This document shows positions 42,193 through 51,235 of a stretch of DNA of 64,000 nucleotides, piece after piece. The DNA comes from Azolla caroliniana (lineage: Eukaryota; Polypodiophyta), in contig JBHGNT010000005.1 in the NCBI GenBank assembly GCA_043228905.1, positions 19,592,001 through 19,656,000 of the forward strand, read 5' to 3'. Numbering within the stretch: position 1 is the stretch's first letter; each line of letters opens with the position of its first letter. The position numbers and the translations under genes are program-made. The notes below the pieces were generated by a model. The model did no database searches. It saw only the letters and a program-made list of their open reading frames with translations, and was not told the origin of the DNA.

Positions 42193-43369
42193 TGAAGACA
42201 AAAAGAGGTGCTGAAAATGATGATGTTGATGACGAGGCAATGAAGAAGATGATGATGAGGAAGCTTCTCTACAAGGAACAACTATGACTATGGTGACAAT
42301 GGCGTCTCTAAAACCAAGGACGTTGATGACTATAACTCTAGAAGCAATGACGGTGATGATAGTAACTCTAGAAGCAAGGGTGATGACGAAGACGAGTGAT
42401 GCTTCTAGTTGGATGGGATTCAAACTGTCATAGACACACCAAGCATCAATTGGGACCTAGTACGGATGATGGGGCTACGAGCGATAGCCTACGAACTTGG
42501 AGCTAGAAGTGACGAGGTTCGGAACTCTAGAAATTATAAGCAACATGAGAGCATGAAGACAGAGATGAAGAAGGAGACAAGATGGAATGAAACGAGAATA
42601 CTAGTTTGATGTGTCAATGACTGGTGTGGACCAAGGAGGTTACAAGTACTTATACAAGTTCCGAGATTGAATATCTCTAGAATATACCTGTCTAGAGTAT
42701 AGCGTACAATATTTCTAGAATATACTAACAACTAGAATATTCTGATTCTGAAATATACTATATGGCAAACAATATGTTGAGAATCAAGCTCAATCTAACA
42801 TTGTGTGTGAACACACCCTTTGAGAATCTATGAGCACTCAAAGGTCAAGAGTCACACCACTCGCTACACATTAACTATGTGTCATACAATCATATTCTAT
42901 AACAGATAACTAATGAGTTTCATATTCCCCATGACTAATGAGTCTTCACATTCTTGAAGGTTTTAGAGAGAGAGTAGACATTGTAGTGAGTTAATGAAGA
43001 GAGAGGGTGACCTTATATAAAGCACCCTCCTCCTACTTCATAGAATGTTGGTTGTGATTGCTTGTAATGCTACATTTTGTATTTGCTATTCTCCTTGTTA
43101 ATATACACCTTCTTGAGTACTTCATTTTTCTTTCACCTATTCATCTTGTGTTTCTCTTCTCTCCTCTCTTTCCTCTCACACATACACATAACACACATCT
43201 CTTCCTTTGCACAAGAATCGTATCCGATTCTTTACACAATACTATAATACTAAATTATAATATAAAAATACATGCTCATATCAAAATGGTTGAGCATGAC
43301 ATCTTGTTGATGTGAGGTTGCAGATTCAATCCTCACCAACTATGTATTTGATGTCACTGTGTTGTGACA
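42193..43369 (-). repeat. Long direct repeat, copy 2, split by a solo LTR
   Basis: Same start and end words as copy 1. The alignment is continuous once 42775-43236 and one CAATA are removed. Box A-like TGGTTGAGCATG (43288-43299) and box B-like GATTCAATCC (43323-43332) are retained. A few dozen substitutions relative to copy 1 suggest substantial age. Confidence 0.75.
42775..43236 (+). repeat. Solo LTR of the Copia-5 family, TSD CAATA
   Basis: 462 bp, TGTTGAGAATCAAG to CGATTCTTTACA, the reverse complement of the Copia-5 LTR. Exact CAATA duplications at 42770-42774 and 43237-43241. It retains the TATATAAAG block (about 43015) that the Copia-5 3' LTR has lost. Confidence 0.95.
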
Positions 43370-43370
43370 G

Positions 43371-43858
43371 GAAGTGGGTAATATGCTTAACATATTACCA
43401 AAGAGGCACTACACATTGCTTATCATAATATTCCATAGCATGGGCCAAAAATTTTCAATTACCACTGATTTAAAGTCGAGATGTTATGCAATAGAACATA
43501 TTATGCATTGGTAAGCTACAAGTTGTTTTGATTTACTATTATAAATGTTGTTTTAATATGTTGCAAAATGTATTCTCAACATGATTTTATGATGTTAATA
43601 GGATTAAAACTAATATCACACATAGCCTGGGTAATCGAATGGTTAGTGCAATAGAACATCTTTGTGTGGTGTACAACGATGCAATTACGAAGAAGAAGGC
43701 TTGGGCAAATGTGAATGAAAGAAACGTTGTCAACTGCATTTCTAGCGATAAGAGTCTAGTGAACCCCTACCAAAAACCACAAAGATTAATTAATCGCTTA
43801 ATCAAGTTATTTTCAAATCAAGATGATTGGGTTTTAGATTTGTCCTTTGGCACAAGTA
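43371..43858 (+). pseudogene. DNA-methyltransferase-like exons, N-terminal part
   Basis: Two exon-like blocks. 43371-43510 encodes NILPKRHYTLLI followed at once by FHSMGQ and KSRCYAIEHIMHW, ending at a G/GTAAGC donor. 43602-43858 starts after an AATAG acceptor and encodes NRMVSAIEHLCVVYND, NPYQKPQRLINRLIKLFS and WVLDLSFGTS. The last two blocks resemble the KP..L..L.....VLDLFSGTG (SAM-binding motif I) of beta-class amino-methyltransferases. The DPPY catalytic motif expected between TLLI and FHSMGQ is absent, and the glycine loop is altered. No surviving activity is expected. Confidence 0.5.
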
Positions 43859-43896
43859 TATAATATAAGAAGTATCACATTAAGTTAGATTAACGT

Positions 43897-44671
43897 TGTC
43901 GCGTTACTACGCACGTGCGTGGAGAAAGGCGGGACCACGGGGGTCTTGGACTAGGGAGCGACGGAGCGTAGGAAGTCGCACTTCACCGTTTCTGGGGCCC
44001 CCTTGAAACGCACTGGAAGCAGCCGAAGGGAGAGAGGGAGTGAGAGAGCGTGCTTGACACCGACTCACGCGCGCACACACACACACACCCACACACACGC
44101 ACACACACACGCACACTCGCCCTCTTGTACAGGAAATGCACGGAAGGAGGGGAGCCCCCGACACCAACAAGACGCCAATATACACAGACAGACGCAAACG
44201 TATATGTATATATATATAAGTAGAATACACTCCCAGCTTCGAGCCGGACCAAGATAGTTTACAACAGTCGTCTGCTGTCAAGCCGCCGTCGGGGAGCTCT
44301 CGGGCTCGTCGCGCCGAGCGGGGTCTTGCACAGGAGATAAGCTGCATCCAACCCTAAACAAACACGAAGGGGAAGAAGAAGAAGCAGAAGAACCTAACCC
44401 TAAACCTACCGGTATACCCTCTAATCCAAAATGGGCAACCCTTTCACAAAGGGCGTTCCCTTCCTTTTATAGAACAAGGAAAGGGATGCGTTACAATGTG
44501 GGACAGATCCCACCTTACATGGGATCGTCTGCCCCGACTTGACTACTCTTCGGCGCCATAAAGGTGCCCTCGATATTCACACTAAATGTACATGGGTGCG
44601 TTCACACGCTGCACCCCGCCGATGTAGCCAATGTTCCCGGTTTCCGCCTCTGGCCGAAATTCTTCACGACA
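43897..44671 (-). repeat. Gypsy-3 3' LTR
   Basis: 775 bp. It contains a CA microsatellite (44073-44117), the sequence TATATGTATATATATATA near 44200, and a TATA-type CTATAAAAGGAAGGG (minus strand, about 44456-44470). The primer-proximal end carries the GGGACCACGGGGGTCTTGGAC block common to this Gypsy group. Confidence 0.93.
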
Positions 44672-44684
44672 TCCGCCCCCACCT
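44672..44684 (-). other. Gypsy-3 polypurine tract
   Basis: AGGTGGGGGCGGA on the minus strand, identical to the Gypsy-2 tract, supporting shared reverse-transcription machinery. Confidence 0.9.
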
Positions 44685-44883
44685 AACTGCACATCCTCCG
44701 GTATGTGCCAAAACATAGGGGAGAGAACACAAGATTTTCGGCCACGACAACCGATCGAGTCCTTAGCGTCCTCGTGGGCCCGCCCGGCTTTGTCTTCCAC
44801 TTCGAGCAAGACCACTCCATCCACACGAACCACCGCCGCCTTCCGGCCCACCATCCTCGCCGAATGGTCTCGAACTGTCGGCG

Positions 44884-45585
44884 TCATCCGATCCGCCACA
44901 CTCGACGATGTCCGCCGAGTCGTTGCCTCCACCCGATCCGCCACGTCCACCATGGGTCCTTGAACCACCGACTACATCCGACCCGCCGTATCCGATGCCC
45001 GTGCTTTCCTCCCCGTTCGGTCCTCCCGAACGCCGTCGCCGACCCGGTTGCTCTTCCTTTGTCCGCCTCGTATATCCTCCGGATGCGCTCCCGGTCGCAT
45101 GCCCGATTCCGCCCTTTGCGTGCCGCATACCTCGGCGTGTCGACTCTCCCCGCTCCGCGCTTGCCTTCCGTAGGCTTTCCCCGTATGTCGATGTTGCCCT
45201 CCGAATGTGTGCTCGTGCTTCGGTTCTTCGATGACCCCATCACGCATTTTTCGCTTTCCCCTTTTTCGCCGCGCTCTCTCGTAGTAGAGCGTATCGTCAT
45301 CCCGACCTCCGTGTCGGTGTCCCTTGAGGCTCTCATTCTCGCCTCGCCTCGACTTGCGCCCTCTTGGCCCGCTTGGCCTTGTATGCCCTCCGGGAAGTCG
45401 CCGCACTTTCTCTTCCGGGTGTGTACCCCGTTGTTCTCCGCGCATCTCCTCCGTTTTCCTAGATACGACTCTCCGCTCATGCCAATCGCGCTCGGCCCAT
45501 GTCGTCGATCTTGGTGTTTCGCCGCGCTGGCCTTCGTCCCGCGCTTGCCTCTCGAAGGCTTGACCCGACCGTCATCGTCGGTCAA
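44884..45585 (-). pseudogene. Gypsy-3 long ORF, C-terminal part
   Basis: 233 codons in the same phase as the two upstream pieces. Strongly basic and low in hydrophobic residues (GRVKPSRGKRGTKASAAKHQ, KRKCGDFPEG). I recognise no enzyme motif. Its role is unknown; a nucleic-acid-binding tail is one possibility. Confidence 0.6.
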
Positions 45586-45591
45586 TCGTTG

Positions 45592-46269
45592 TCACCCATC
45601 CGCCGTATGCATGCTTGTGTCTTGGCCCTCCACCGGCCGTATTGCATGCGTCTCGTGTCGTGCTTCCGCCGTAGACCCGACCTCTGCTTCGGTCTCCAAC
45701 TCCTCGCCGCCACCCACCGCTTCTTCGTTCTCCTTTCGATCCGTGACTGCCGATGCCTCACAGGTAGGTGTGGAGGGTTCCTCCCACTCTCGGTTCACGA
45801 CCGAGTCCTCGCCTCTCAAAAGCTCAATCGGTCCACCGTTTCCGGTCACTCGTTGACGCTCTCTCGGATGCATGCTCGTTCTTGGGCCCTTCACCGACCG
45901 TAGTGCATGCTTCGTGTTACGCCCTTCATCCACCGTAGACCCGAACTCCGCGTCGACCACTTCTTCCTTTGTCACCGTAGCCCGTTCTGACCCGAGCTCG
46001 CCATCTTGGACCCGCTCGTCCATCATCTCATACCGGATACCCGCTCCGATAACTTTGTCCGCTTTGGCCTCCGACTCCTCGCCACCACCCACCGTCTCTC
46101 CGGTCTCACGTTGATCCGCAACCGCCGAAGTCTCTAGAATGGGTGTGGAAGGTCCCTCTCGCTCTCGGTCTTCTAGCAAGCCGTGATCATCGTGCCCACT
46201 AGGCCTCCTTCTCGCTCTCACCGGCTCCCATTGTAATCGTACCCAGCCGGCTACGAATCGATCAAACAA
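45592..46269 (-). pseudogene. Gypsy-3 long ORF, middle part
   Basis: 225 codons in phase with 46354-48276, separated by a single TGA. Two imperfect internal repeats are visible: 'REREGPSTPILETSAVADQR' and 'NREWEEPSTPTCEASAVTDR', each followed by an ET/EAVGGGEE block and an HALRSV/HAIRPV block. Acidic and low complexity. No catalytic motif. Confidence 0.6.
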
Positions 46270-46353
46270 TCCCGGTCTTGCCGGCTTCCTTCGGTTTGTA
46301 CCCGGTTGACCGGCGCCCGCTTCACTCTTCTTCCCCTCCGCCTCCCGGTCGGG

Positions 46354-48276
46354 TCAGATTACCGACCGGCTCATCTTTCGGTCGGGTCGGTTCCCAACTC
46401 GCTCCTCGATGCTGCTCCGGACCTCTGCTTCGGTCTTTTCGCATGTGCCCACTCCGGGCCTCTCATCCTCACGGCCACCGCCCATCTCCCCGGTCTTATG
46501 TCCGCGCTCGGGCGCAACCACCGAAGTCTCCGGCCCCGGTGTTGAGGGATCTCGCCTCCGTCCGCTACAAAACTCCTCTTCGTCATTTCGGTTGCCCGCC
46601 TTGCCGCCGCCACCGTCCGTCTCTCTAGTTCTCACATCGGCTCTCGGGCCGGTTGCCAGAGTCTCTAGGACGGGTGTGTGGAAGGTCGCGGCACCGTCGC
46701 TCGTCTCCTCTTTTTCCTCGATTTCGCAAGCCTCGAGTATGCCCGTGAAATCCTCGTAGAACGTTTCGGGCAACCACGTCCCGAAACTTTCGCCCACTCT
46801 CGAAGTGGCGTCCATTGCTCCGTAGATATCGGCCACATCCATGGCCGTCCTCTTTCCACAAGTTGAGAGGGTCGCTCGCTCCGCACCCTCTCCCACATCG
46901 TCGCCGTGGTCGTCCGCCTTGCCGCCGCCACCGTTCATTACCCTAGGTCTCACGCGGGCACTCGGGCCGGCCGCCGGGGTCTCTTGAACCGGTGCTTGTA
47001 AGGTAGCAACGCCGCCGCTTATCGATGCTATGCCCGTAGCCACCTTCATTCGGACATCGTCGTCCGTGGTTACCCCGCCTCCGTATACGCAAGCATGAAT
47101 TATGCTTGCCGCCTCCTCTTCTACGGTCTCCTTACCGTTCTCTCGGTTGCCCGCCTTGCAGCTGCCACCGCCCGTCACTCTAGGTCTCACACCAGCTCTC
47201 GGGCCGGCCGCCGGAGTCTCTAGGCCCGGTGTGCGTAAGGTCGCGGCACCACCACCCGTCTTCTCCCCGCTCGATGTTTCGGGCCGCCATGTCCCGAATC
47301 CGTAGTTACCGGCCTCCATGGCCGTCCATTCGCCGCAAGACGAGAGAGTCGCTCTTTTCGCACCCTCTCCCATGTCACCATCGCACGCTCTCCCGGCCTC
47401 CGTATAGGCCCCGTCTTCTACGTCGAGGGAGGCTTCTTCCTCCGCATCCTCCGATCGCCTCCGGTCCGACTCCATAATAAGCCCTTCTTCGGCTTCGATT
47501 TTCCCCTCTTCCTCGAGCATCGCTTTGAGCGTTGCGTACGCCTCCGCAATCCTGGCCCCAACGCCGATCCTTGTCGACTCTCCCTGTGGTCCGGCCTTTT
47601 CCCATTGTGATGGCATGCCGTCGCGTACCTTCCTCTTAGCCTTCTCCGCTCGCTCGTCGTCTAGCCTTTGGCACACCCTTCCGACCTTCGACCAGTCCTC
47701 CGTAAGCCCATTCGCTCCATCATCGTCTTCGAGCTCAATCCCGATGGCTTCCCGTTCCGCTCGGTCGATCGACCTGACGAACAAAAGGACTTTGTCCGCC
47801 CCCACCAAACCTTCTTCCCGCTCTGGGAGCCGAGCAAGTTGTCGCTCGAACTCCCGGAACGCCTTCGTTGCACCCCGGTGGGTCTTTGCCGATGCTACCC
47901 ACTGGTCGAAGTGGTGCCGTCCCCGGCTCTTCCGCCGTCCTCTATATGCCTTCACGAGCGCCTCTTCGAAGGCCTCCCACGAACCATGAGCCTCACGGAG
48001 CTCCATTACTTCCGCATGCATCCGAACAGCTACAACCTGGCAGAAGAACTCCAGCCTCAATGCCTCGTCTACGCCACGCTCTTCCATTTCTGCGTTGTAG
48101 GCTTCCAAGTAAGATGGGACTTTTTCCCCGTTGAAACGACCGACTCTTTCGACCACTCGCCCGACCGCTTGTTGTGCTGCTTCTCGCCTCATCACCACTC
48201 GTGCCGACTCCAACACCACTTCGGCCACCATCTCCGCAAGGTCATCGTCTTCCGACTCCATCCTCCTCTGCCGCAT
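46354..48276 (-). CDS. Gypsy-3 gag-like protein with internal repeats, 640 codons
   Basis: Residues 1-210 align with the Gag start of Gypsy-2 and -4 (VERVGRFNGEKVPSYLEAYN, EFERQLARLPE, KVLLFVRSIDR). After that come at least four modules of about 70-100 residues built on 'ATL/F-TP-LETPA-GPRA-VR-R' plus 'GGGGKAGN/D'. No zinc knuckle, protease or pol motif. The start codon abuts the primer site. It ends at TGA 46354-46356, after which the same phase continues for 490 more codons with one further TGA. Intact for its length, unlike the other gag genes here. Confidence 0.75.
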   Translation of the reverse strand: MRQRRMESEDDDLAEMVAEVVLESARVVMRREAAQQAVGRVVERVGRFNGEKVPSYLEAYNAEMEERGVDEALRLEFFCQVVAVRMHAEVMELREAHGSWEAFEEALVKAYRGRRKSRGRHHFDQWVASAKTHRGATKAFREFERQLARLPEREEGLVGADKVLLFVRSIDRAEREAIGIELEDDDGANGLTEDWSKVGRVCQRLDDERAEKAKRKVRDGMPSQWEKAGPQGESTRIGVGARIAEAYATLKAMLEEEGKIEAEEGLIMESDRRRSEDAEEEASLDVEDGAYTEAGRACDGDMGEGAKRATLSSCGEWTAMEAGNYGFGTWRPETSSGEKTGGGAATLRTPGLETPAAGPRAGVRPRVTGGGSCKAGNRENGKETVEEEAASIIHACVYGGGVTTDDDVRMKVATGIASISGGVATLQAPVQETPAAGPSARVRPRVMNGGGGKADDHGDDVGEGAERATLSTCGKRTAMDVADIYGAMDATSRVGESFGTWLPETFYEDFTGILEACEIEEKEETSDGAATFHTPVLETLATGPRADVRTRETDGGGGKAGNRNDEEEFCSGRRRDPSTPGPETSVVAPERGHKTGEMGGGREDERPGVGTCEKTEAEVRSSIEERVGNRPDRKMSRSVI

Positions 48277-48294
48277 TTCACGTTGGGTTCACCA
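48277..48294 (-). other. Gypsy-3 primer-binding site
   Basis: TGGTGAACCCAACGTGAA on the minus strand, one base different from Gypsy-2 and Gypsy-4. No base separates it from the gag start codon. Confidence 0.85.
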
Positions 48295-48298
48295 AAGA

Positions 48299-49083
48299 TG
48301 TTGCGTTACTACACGCGTGCGTGGAGAAAGGCGGGACCACGGGGGTCTTGGACTAGGGAGCGACGGAGCGTAGGAAGTCGCACTTCACCGTTTCTGGGGC
48401 CCCCTTGAAACGCACCGGAAGCAACCGAAGGGAGAGAGGGAGTGAGAGAGCGTGCTTGACACCGACTCACGCGCGCACACACACACACCCACACACATGC
48501 ACACACACACGCACACGCACATGCACACTTGCCCTCTTGTACAGGAAACGCACGGAAGGAGGGGAGCCCCCGACACCAACAAGACGCCAATATACACAGA
48601 CAGACGCAAACGTATATGTATATATATATAAGTAGAATACACTCCCGGCTTCGAGCCGGACCAAGATAGTTTACAACAGTCGTCTGCTGTCAAGCCGCCG
48701 TCGGGGAGCTCTCGGGCTCGTCACGCCGAGCGGGGTCTTGCACAGGAGATAAGCTGCAGCCAACCCTAAACGAACACGAAGGGGAAGAAGAAGAAGCAGA
48801 AGAACCTAATCCTAAACCTACCGGTATACCCTCTAATCCAAAATGGGCAACCCTTTCACAAAGGGCGTTCCCTTCCTTTTATAGAACAAGGAAAGGAATG
48901 CGTTACAATGTGGGACAGATCCCGCCTTAAATGGGATCGTCTGCCCCGACTTGACTACTCTTCGGCGCCATAAAGGCGCCCTCGATATTCACACTAAATG
49001 TACATGGGTGCGTTCACACGCTGCACCCCGCCGATGTAGCCAATGTTCCCGGTTTCCGCCTCTGGCCGAAATTCTTCACGACA
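48299..49083 (-). repeat. Gypsy-3 5' LTR
   Basis: 785 bp, TGTTGCG at its inner edge (plus strand) to CACGACA at the outer edge. It differs from the other LTR mainly in the CA repeat length and scattered single bases. Confidence 0.93.
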
Positions 49084-49171
49084 ACGTGTAGTCTATTGTT
49101 CAGTTTTTTTGAACATGTGCAATTTTATTCTACTGTCAGTAGTACTACAACATGTGCATTAAAGATGTTCA

Positions 49172-49453
49172 GGAACTTTTTTTGCATTGGAGAGGGACCT
49201 TGAGCAGGCTAAGTTCATCAAAATGAGGATGCAAGGTATTTGGGATTGTCCTGATCAAGACCAAGAAGTTGGGGCAAATCATATCAATAAGATGGAGATG
49301 TTCCAAATGACTTGCAGAGAACCAATGGAACCTATAGATGAAGAAGCAGGGGACCTTGTGGACTTAGAAGACATATTAGAGTCTTTCCACATTGATGGTG
49401 TCATGTGTCATGTGTCAATGGAATATTTCTCTCGACATAATAGTATCTCTTAA
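49172..49453 (+). pseudogene. Methyltransferase-like gene, last exon
   Basis: After a TTCAG acceptor the frame reads FFALERDLEQAKFIKMRM, matching the segment after SAM motif I in amino-methyltransferases (a strand ending in E, then a helix with Q.....R). It continues with an acidic tail and a natural-looking stop at 49451-49453. A short exon with the middle of the SAM site seems to be missing between 43858 and here. Gypsy-3 occupies the intervening intron. Confidence 0.45.
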
Positions 49454-49824
49454 TTGCAACCTCACAATTTTCTTTAAGATGTATTATATATAAATATACA
49501 CACAAAATTAGCAGAAGACACTTATTCAATGGGGTATGCGTTTTAGATTATGCACAATGACTTGTGATACAATTATACTTGCATGGACTGCCATAACTTA
49601 TCTAAGATTTGGATAAAAACATGGTAGATAGAATATAAAACTATTGATTTTGTTGTCGTGCTATTATTTAGTTCTATTTTTCGCTATGTTTTAAGAAACC
49701 ATGTACGCATGCGTCGTGGCTTTTTGAAAGTTTGCTAAAATAAGGCATTTTTTAACATCTCACCAAGATATGAAAAAGAGAATGTGACATATTACCTGTT
49801 TCAAATGACCCGATGTTATTAGCC
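49454..49824. other. AT-rich stretch, nothing recognised
   Basis: About 370 bp of AT-rich DNA, probably the 3' flank of the gene remnant. No coding frame, repeat border or RNA signal seen. Confidence 0.4.
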
Positions 49825-50912
49825 GTCGTCTATCTCAGAAGGACTGCCCAACATTTGGTTCGGAGGGAGAAACTATGAAATTAGTACCATATGCACCGGT
49901 TGTCGGCTCCTTCATGTATGCAATGATTGCAACACAGCTGGACTTAGCCCATGCCATAGGAGTTATCAGCATATTCATGCACACTCTCAACCGAACACAT
50001 TGGAATGCAGTGAAGCATGTGTTTAGCTATCTGGTGGGCAAAAAAGACTACGATATCTCGTGGGTGAACGTGACTTCAGGCGTAGTTGGCTATATTGACG
50101 AGGACTTTGTTGTCTCTGTGAGCATCCTAATGTTGATGACCAGATACTACTTATGGAGAAATCTCTTGGAAGTCGAAATTCTAGGAGTGCATGGCGACCT
50201 CAAACCACCAAAGTCAAATACATAGCCACCTCCGACGCAGCAAAGGAAGCTCTTTGGCTTGGTCGATTGGCGCACATGTTTCGACACGTTGACTCCGACT
50301 TAGCCCCAATTGTCTACAACAACAATCAAGGAGTTGTCAATTTGTCACAAAATCATGTCCATCACAATGCCTTGAAGCATATAGATGTAAGATATCGTTT
50401 TGTTTGGGACTACATCATTTTTGGGAAAATCGGTCTCGAGAAAATATATACAACCGATAATGTCAGGGATGGGATGACCAAGTGTCTTCAGGTAGCCCAT
50501 TTCCGGTCTCTTTGGTACTAGATGAACATTAGGAAATACCAGTCCGATAAAGTTGGAAAATAAAGATTCTCTCAAAAAATTGGCCTCGACACCTTCAGGA
50601 TTTAGCTTCGGACTATCCGATTCAGCTTCAACCAGCTCGACCTTTGTGTTTCGATCATTGTTGATTTGGTTGGAAGCCAATTGGTTTAGCACCCTTTTGT
50701 ATAAATCTGCAATTTTGTTTAGTCTTTAATTTACAAATTTTTGTTCTATACACCCATTACGGGGGAGTCTCGAATATGGGTATATAATGGACGTATTCAC
50801 ACACTCCCACTTGGACATACTAGGTTTAGGAAAATTATGTAAATATGTCGAAGGGCAGTTGCCCTAGCACAATTAGTATATAACTAGGCTTATAACCTAG
50901 TTTATGGTATTG
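49825..50912 (+). pseudogene. Copia-2-like element, 3' fragment (RT end, RNase H, part LTR)
   Basis: Protein frames match Copia-2 from the RT thumb (DCPTFGSEGETMKLVPYAP) to RNase H (SDAAKEALWLGRLAHMFRH, HHNALKHIDVRYRFVWDYI) and its end. A 3' region with ATTACGGGGGAG and an LTR from 50768 (TCTCGAATATGG) follow. The 5' part is missing. The LTR is interrupted by a fold-back repeat and picks up again at 51191. Several frame breaks. More diverged than Copia-2, so older. Confidence 0.85.
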
Positions 50913-51190
50913 TTGTCATGAAGACATACACTTTAGCCTTACAAGGATTCGAACCCACAATGTCTTGGTCTATATGTTAAACCTTTAACCATTATAATAA
51001 CATATATGATGTTTAGTTATAATAAATATATTATTAGTTATTACAATATATTTAGAGTATTCTAGAAAGTTCTAGAATATTTTAGATAACTACATGATAT
51101 ATGTTATTATAATGGTTAAAGGTCAACATATAGAACAAGACGTCATGGGTTCGAATCCTTGTAAGGACAAAATGTATGTTTTCATGACAA
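50913..51190. repeat. Fold-back element with tRNA-like arms
   Basis: 278 bp; each arm is about 105 bp, starting TTGTCATGAARACATACA at both ends in opposite orientation, around a 60-70 bp AT-rich loop. Each arm contains a box B-like GGTTCGAATCC (50945-50955 reversed; 51148-51158) and a box A-like TAATGGTTAAAGG (51110-51122 in the right arm). It sits inside a Copia-2-type LTR. The arms could form a long hairpin. A clear target duplication was not found. Confidence 0.7.
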
Positions 51191-51235
51191 TTGCCATTCT
51201 TTGATTGTAACTCTCTAAGAATAAAACAATACATA
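51191..51235 (+). repeat. Tail of the Copia-2-like LTR after the fold-back insertion
   Basis: 'gccattctttgattgtaact' continues the LTR text that precedes the fold-back ('gtcattctttgtaactattg' in Copia-2). Similarity fades by about 51235. Confidence 0.5.

Larger units (their letters stand above)
40974..43369 (-). mobile_element. Non-autonomous LTR-like element with tRNA-like boxes
   Basis: Two long direct repeats, TGAAGACAAAAAGAGG to GTGACA, at 40974-41703 (730 bp) and 42193-43369 (about 715 bp after removing a solo LTR) flank a 489-bp interior without ORFs. Read on the minus strand the repeats run TG...CA. AAAGGGGAGGATAA, a polypurine-like tract, directly precedes the lower repeat. No primer site was recognised and no target duplication was found, so LTR status is inference. 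Each repeat contains an RNA polymerase III-like box A/box B pair. I know no named family with this layout. Confidence 0.55.
43897..49083 (-). mobile_element. Gypsy-3, pol-less Ty3/gypsy element, TSD ACGT
   Basis: LTRs of 775 and 785 bp (43897-44671, 48299-49083) are almost identical, so the insertion is young. Flanking duplication is ACGT (43893-43896 and 49084-49087). Polypurine tract and primer site match Gypsy-2. The 3.6-kb interior has no RT, RNase H, integrase or protease motif on either strand. About 94 percent of it is a single gag-like frame with two TGA codons. It is inserted in the intron of the methyltransferase-like remnant. It would need proteins from a Gypsy-2-type partner to move. 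Confidence 0.92.

Noticed and set aside
43370-43375. Target duplication for the LTR-like element at 40974-43369
   Set aside because: Flanks CACAA and GGAAG do not match, so no duplication is claimed.
43907-44347. Cysteine/valine-rich 146-codon ORF in the Gypsy-3 LTR, repeated at 48309-48693
   Set aside because: Produced by the CA/GT microsatellite; it lies inside both LTRs and has no protein family features.
44705-45856. 383-codon plus-strand ORF in Gypsy-3
   Set aside because: It is antisense to the gag-like frame, which aligns with other Gag proteins; GC-rich DNA leaves the opposite strand open.
47668-48408. 246-codon plus-strand ORF
   Set aside because: Antisense shadow of the Gypsy-3 gag start, running into the LTR.
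51148-51158. Possible tRNA gene around the GGTTCGAATCC box
   Set aside because: Only box A/B-like sequences are present; no cloverleaf with acceptor and anticodon stems can be drawn, and the same sequence occurs inverted in the other arm.
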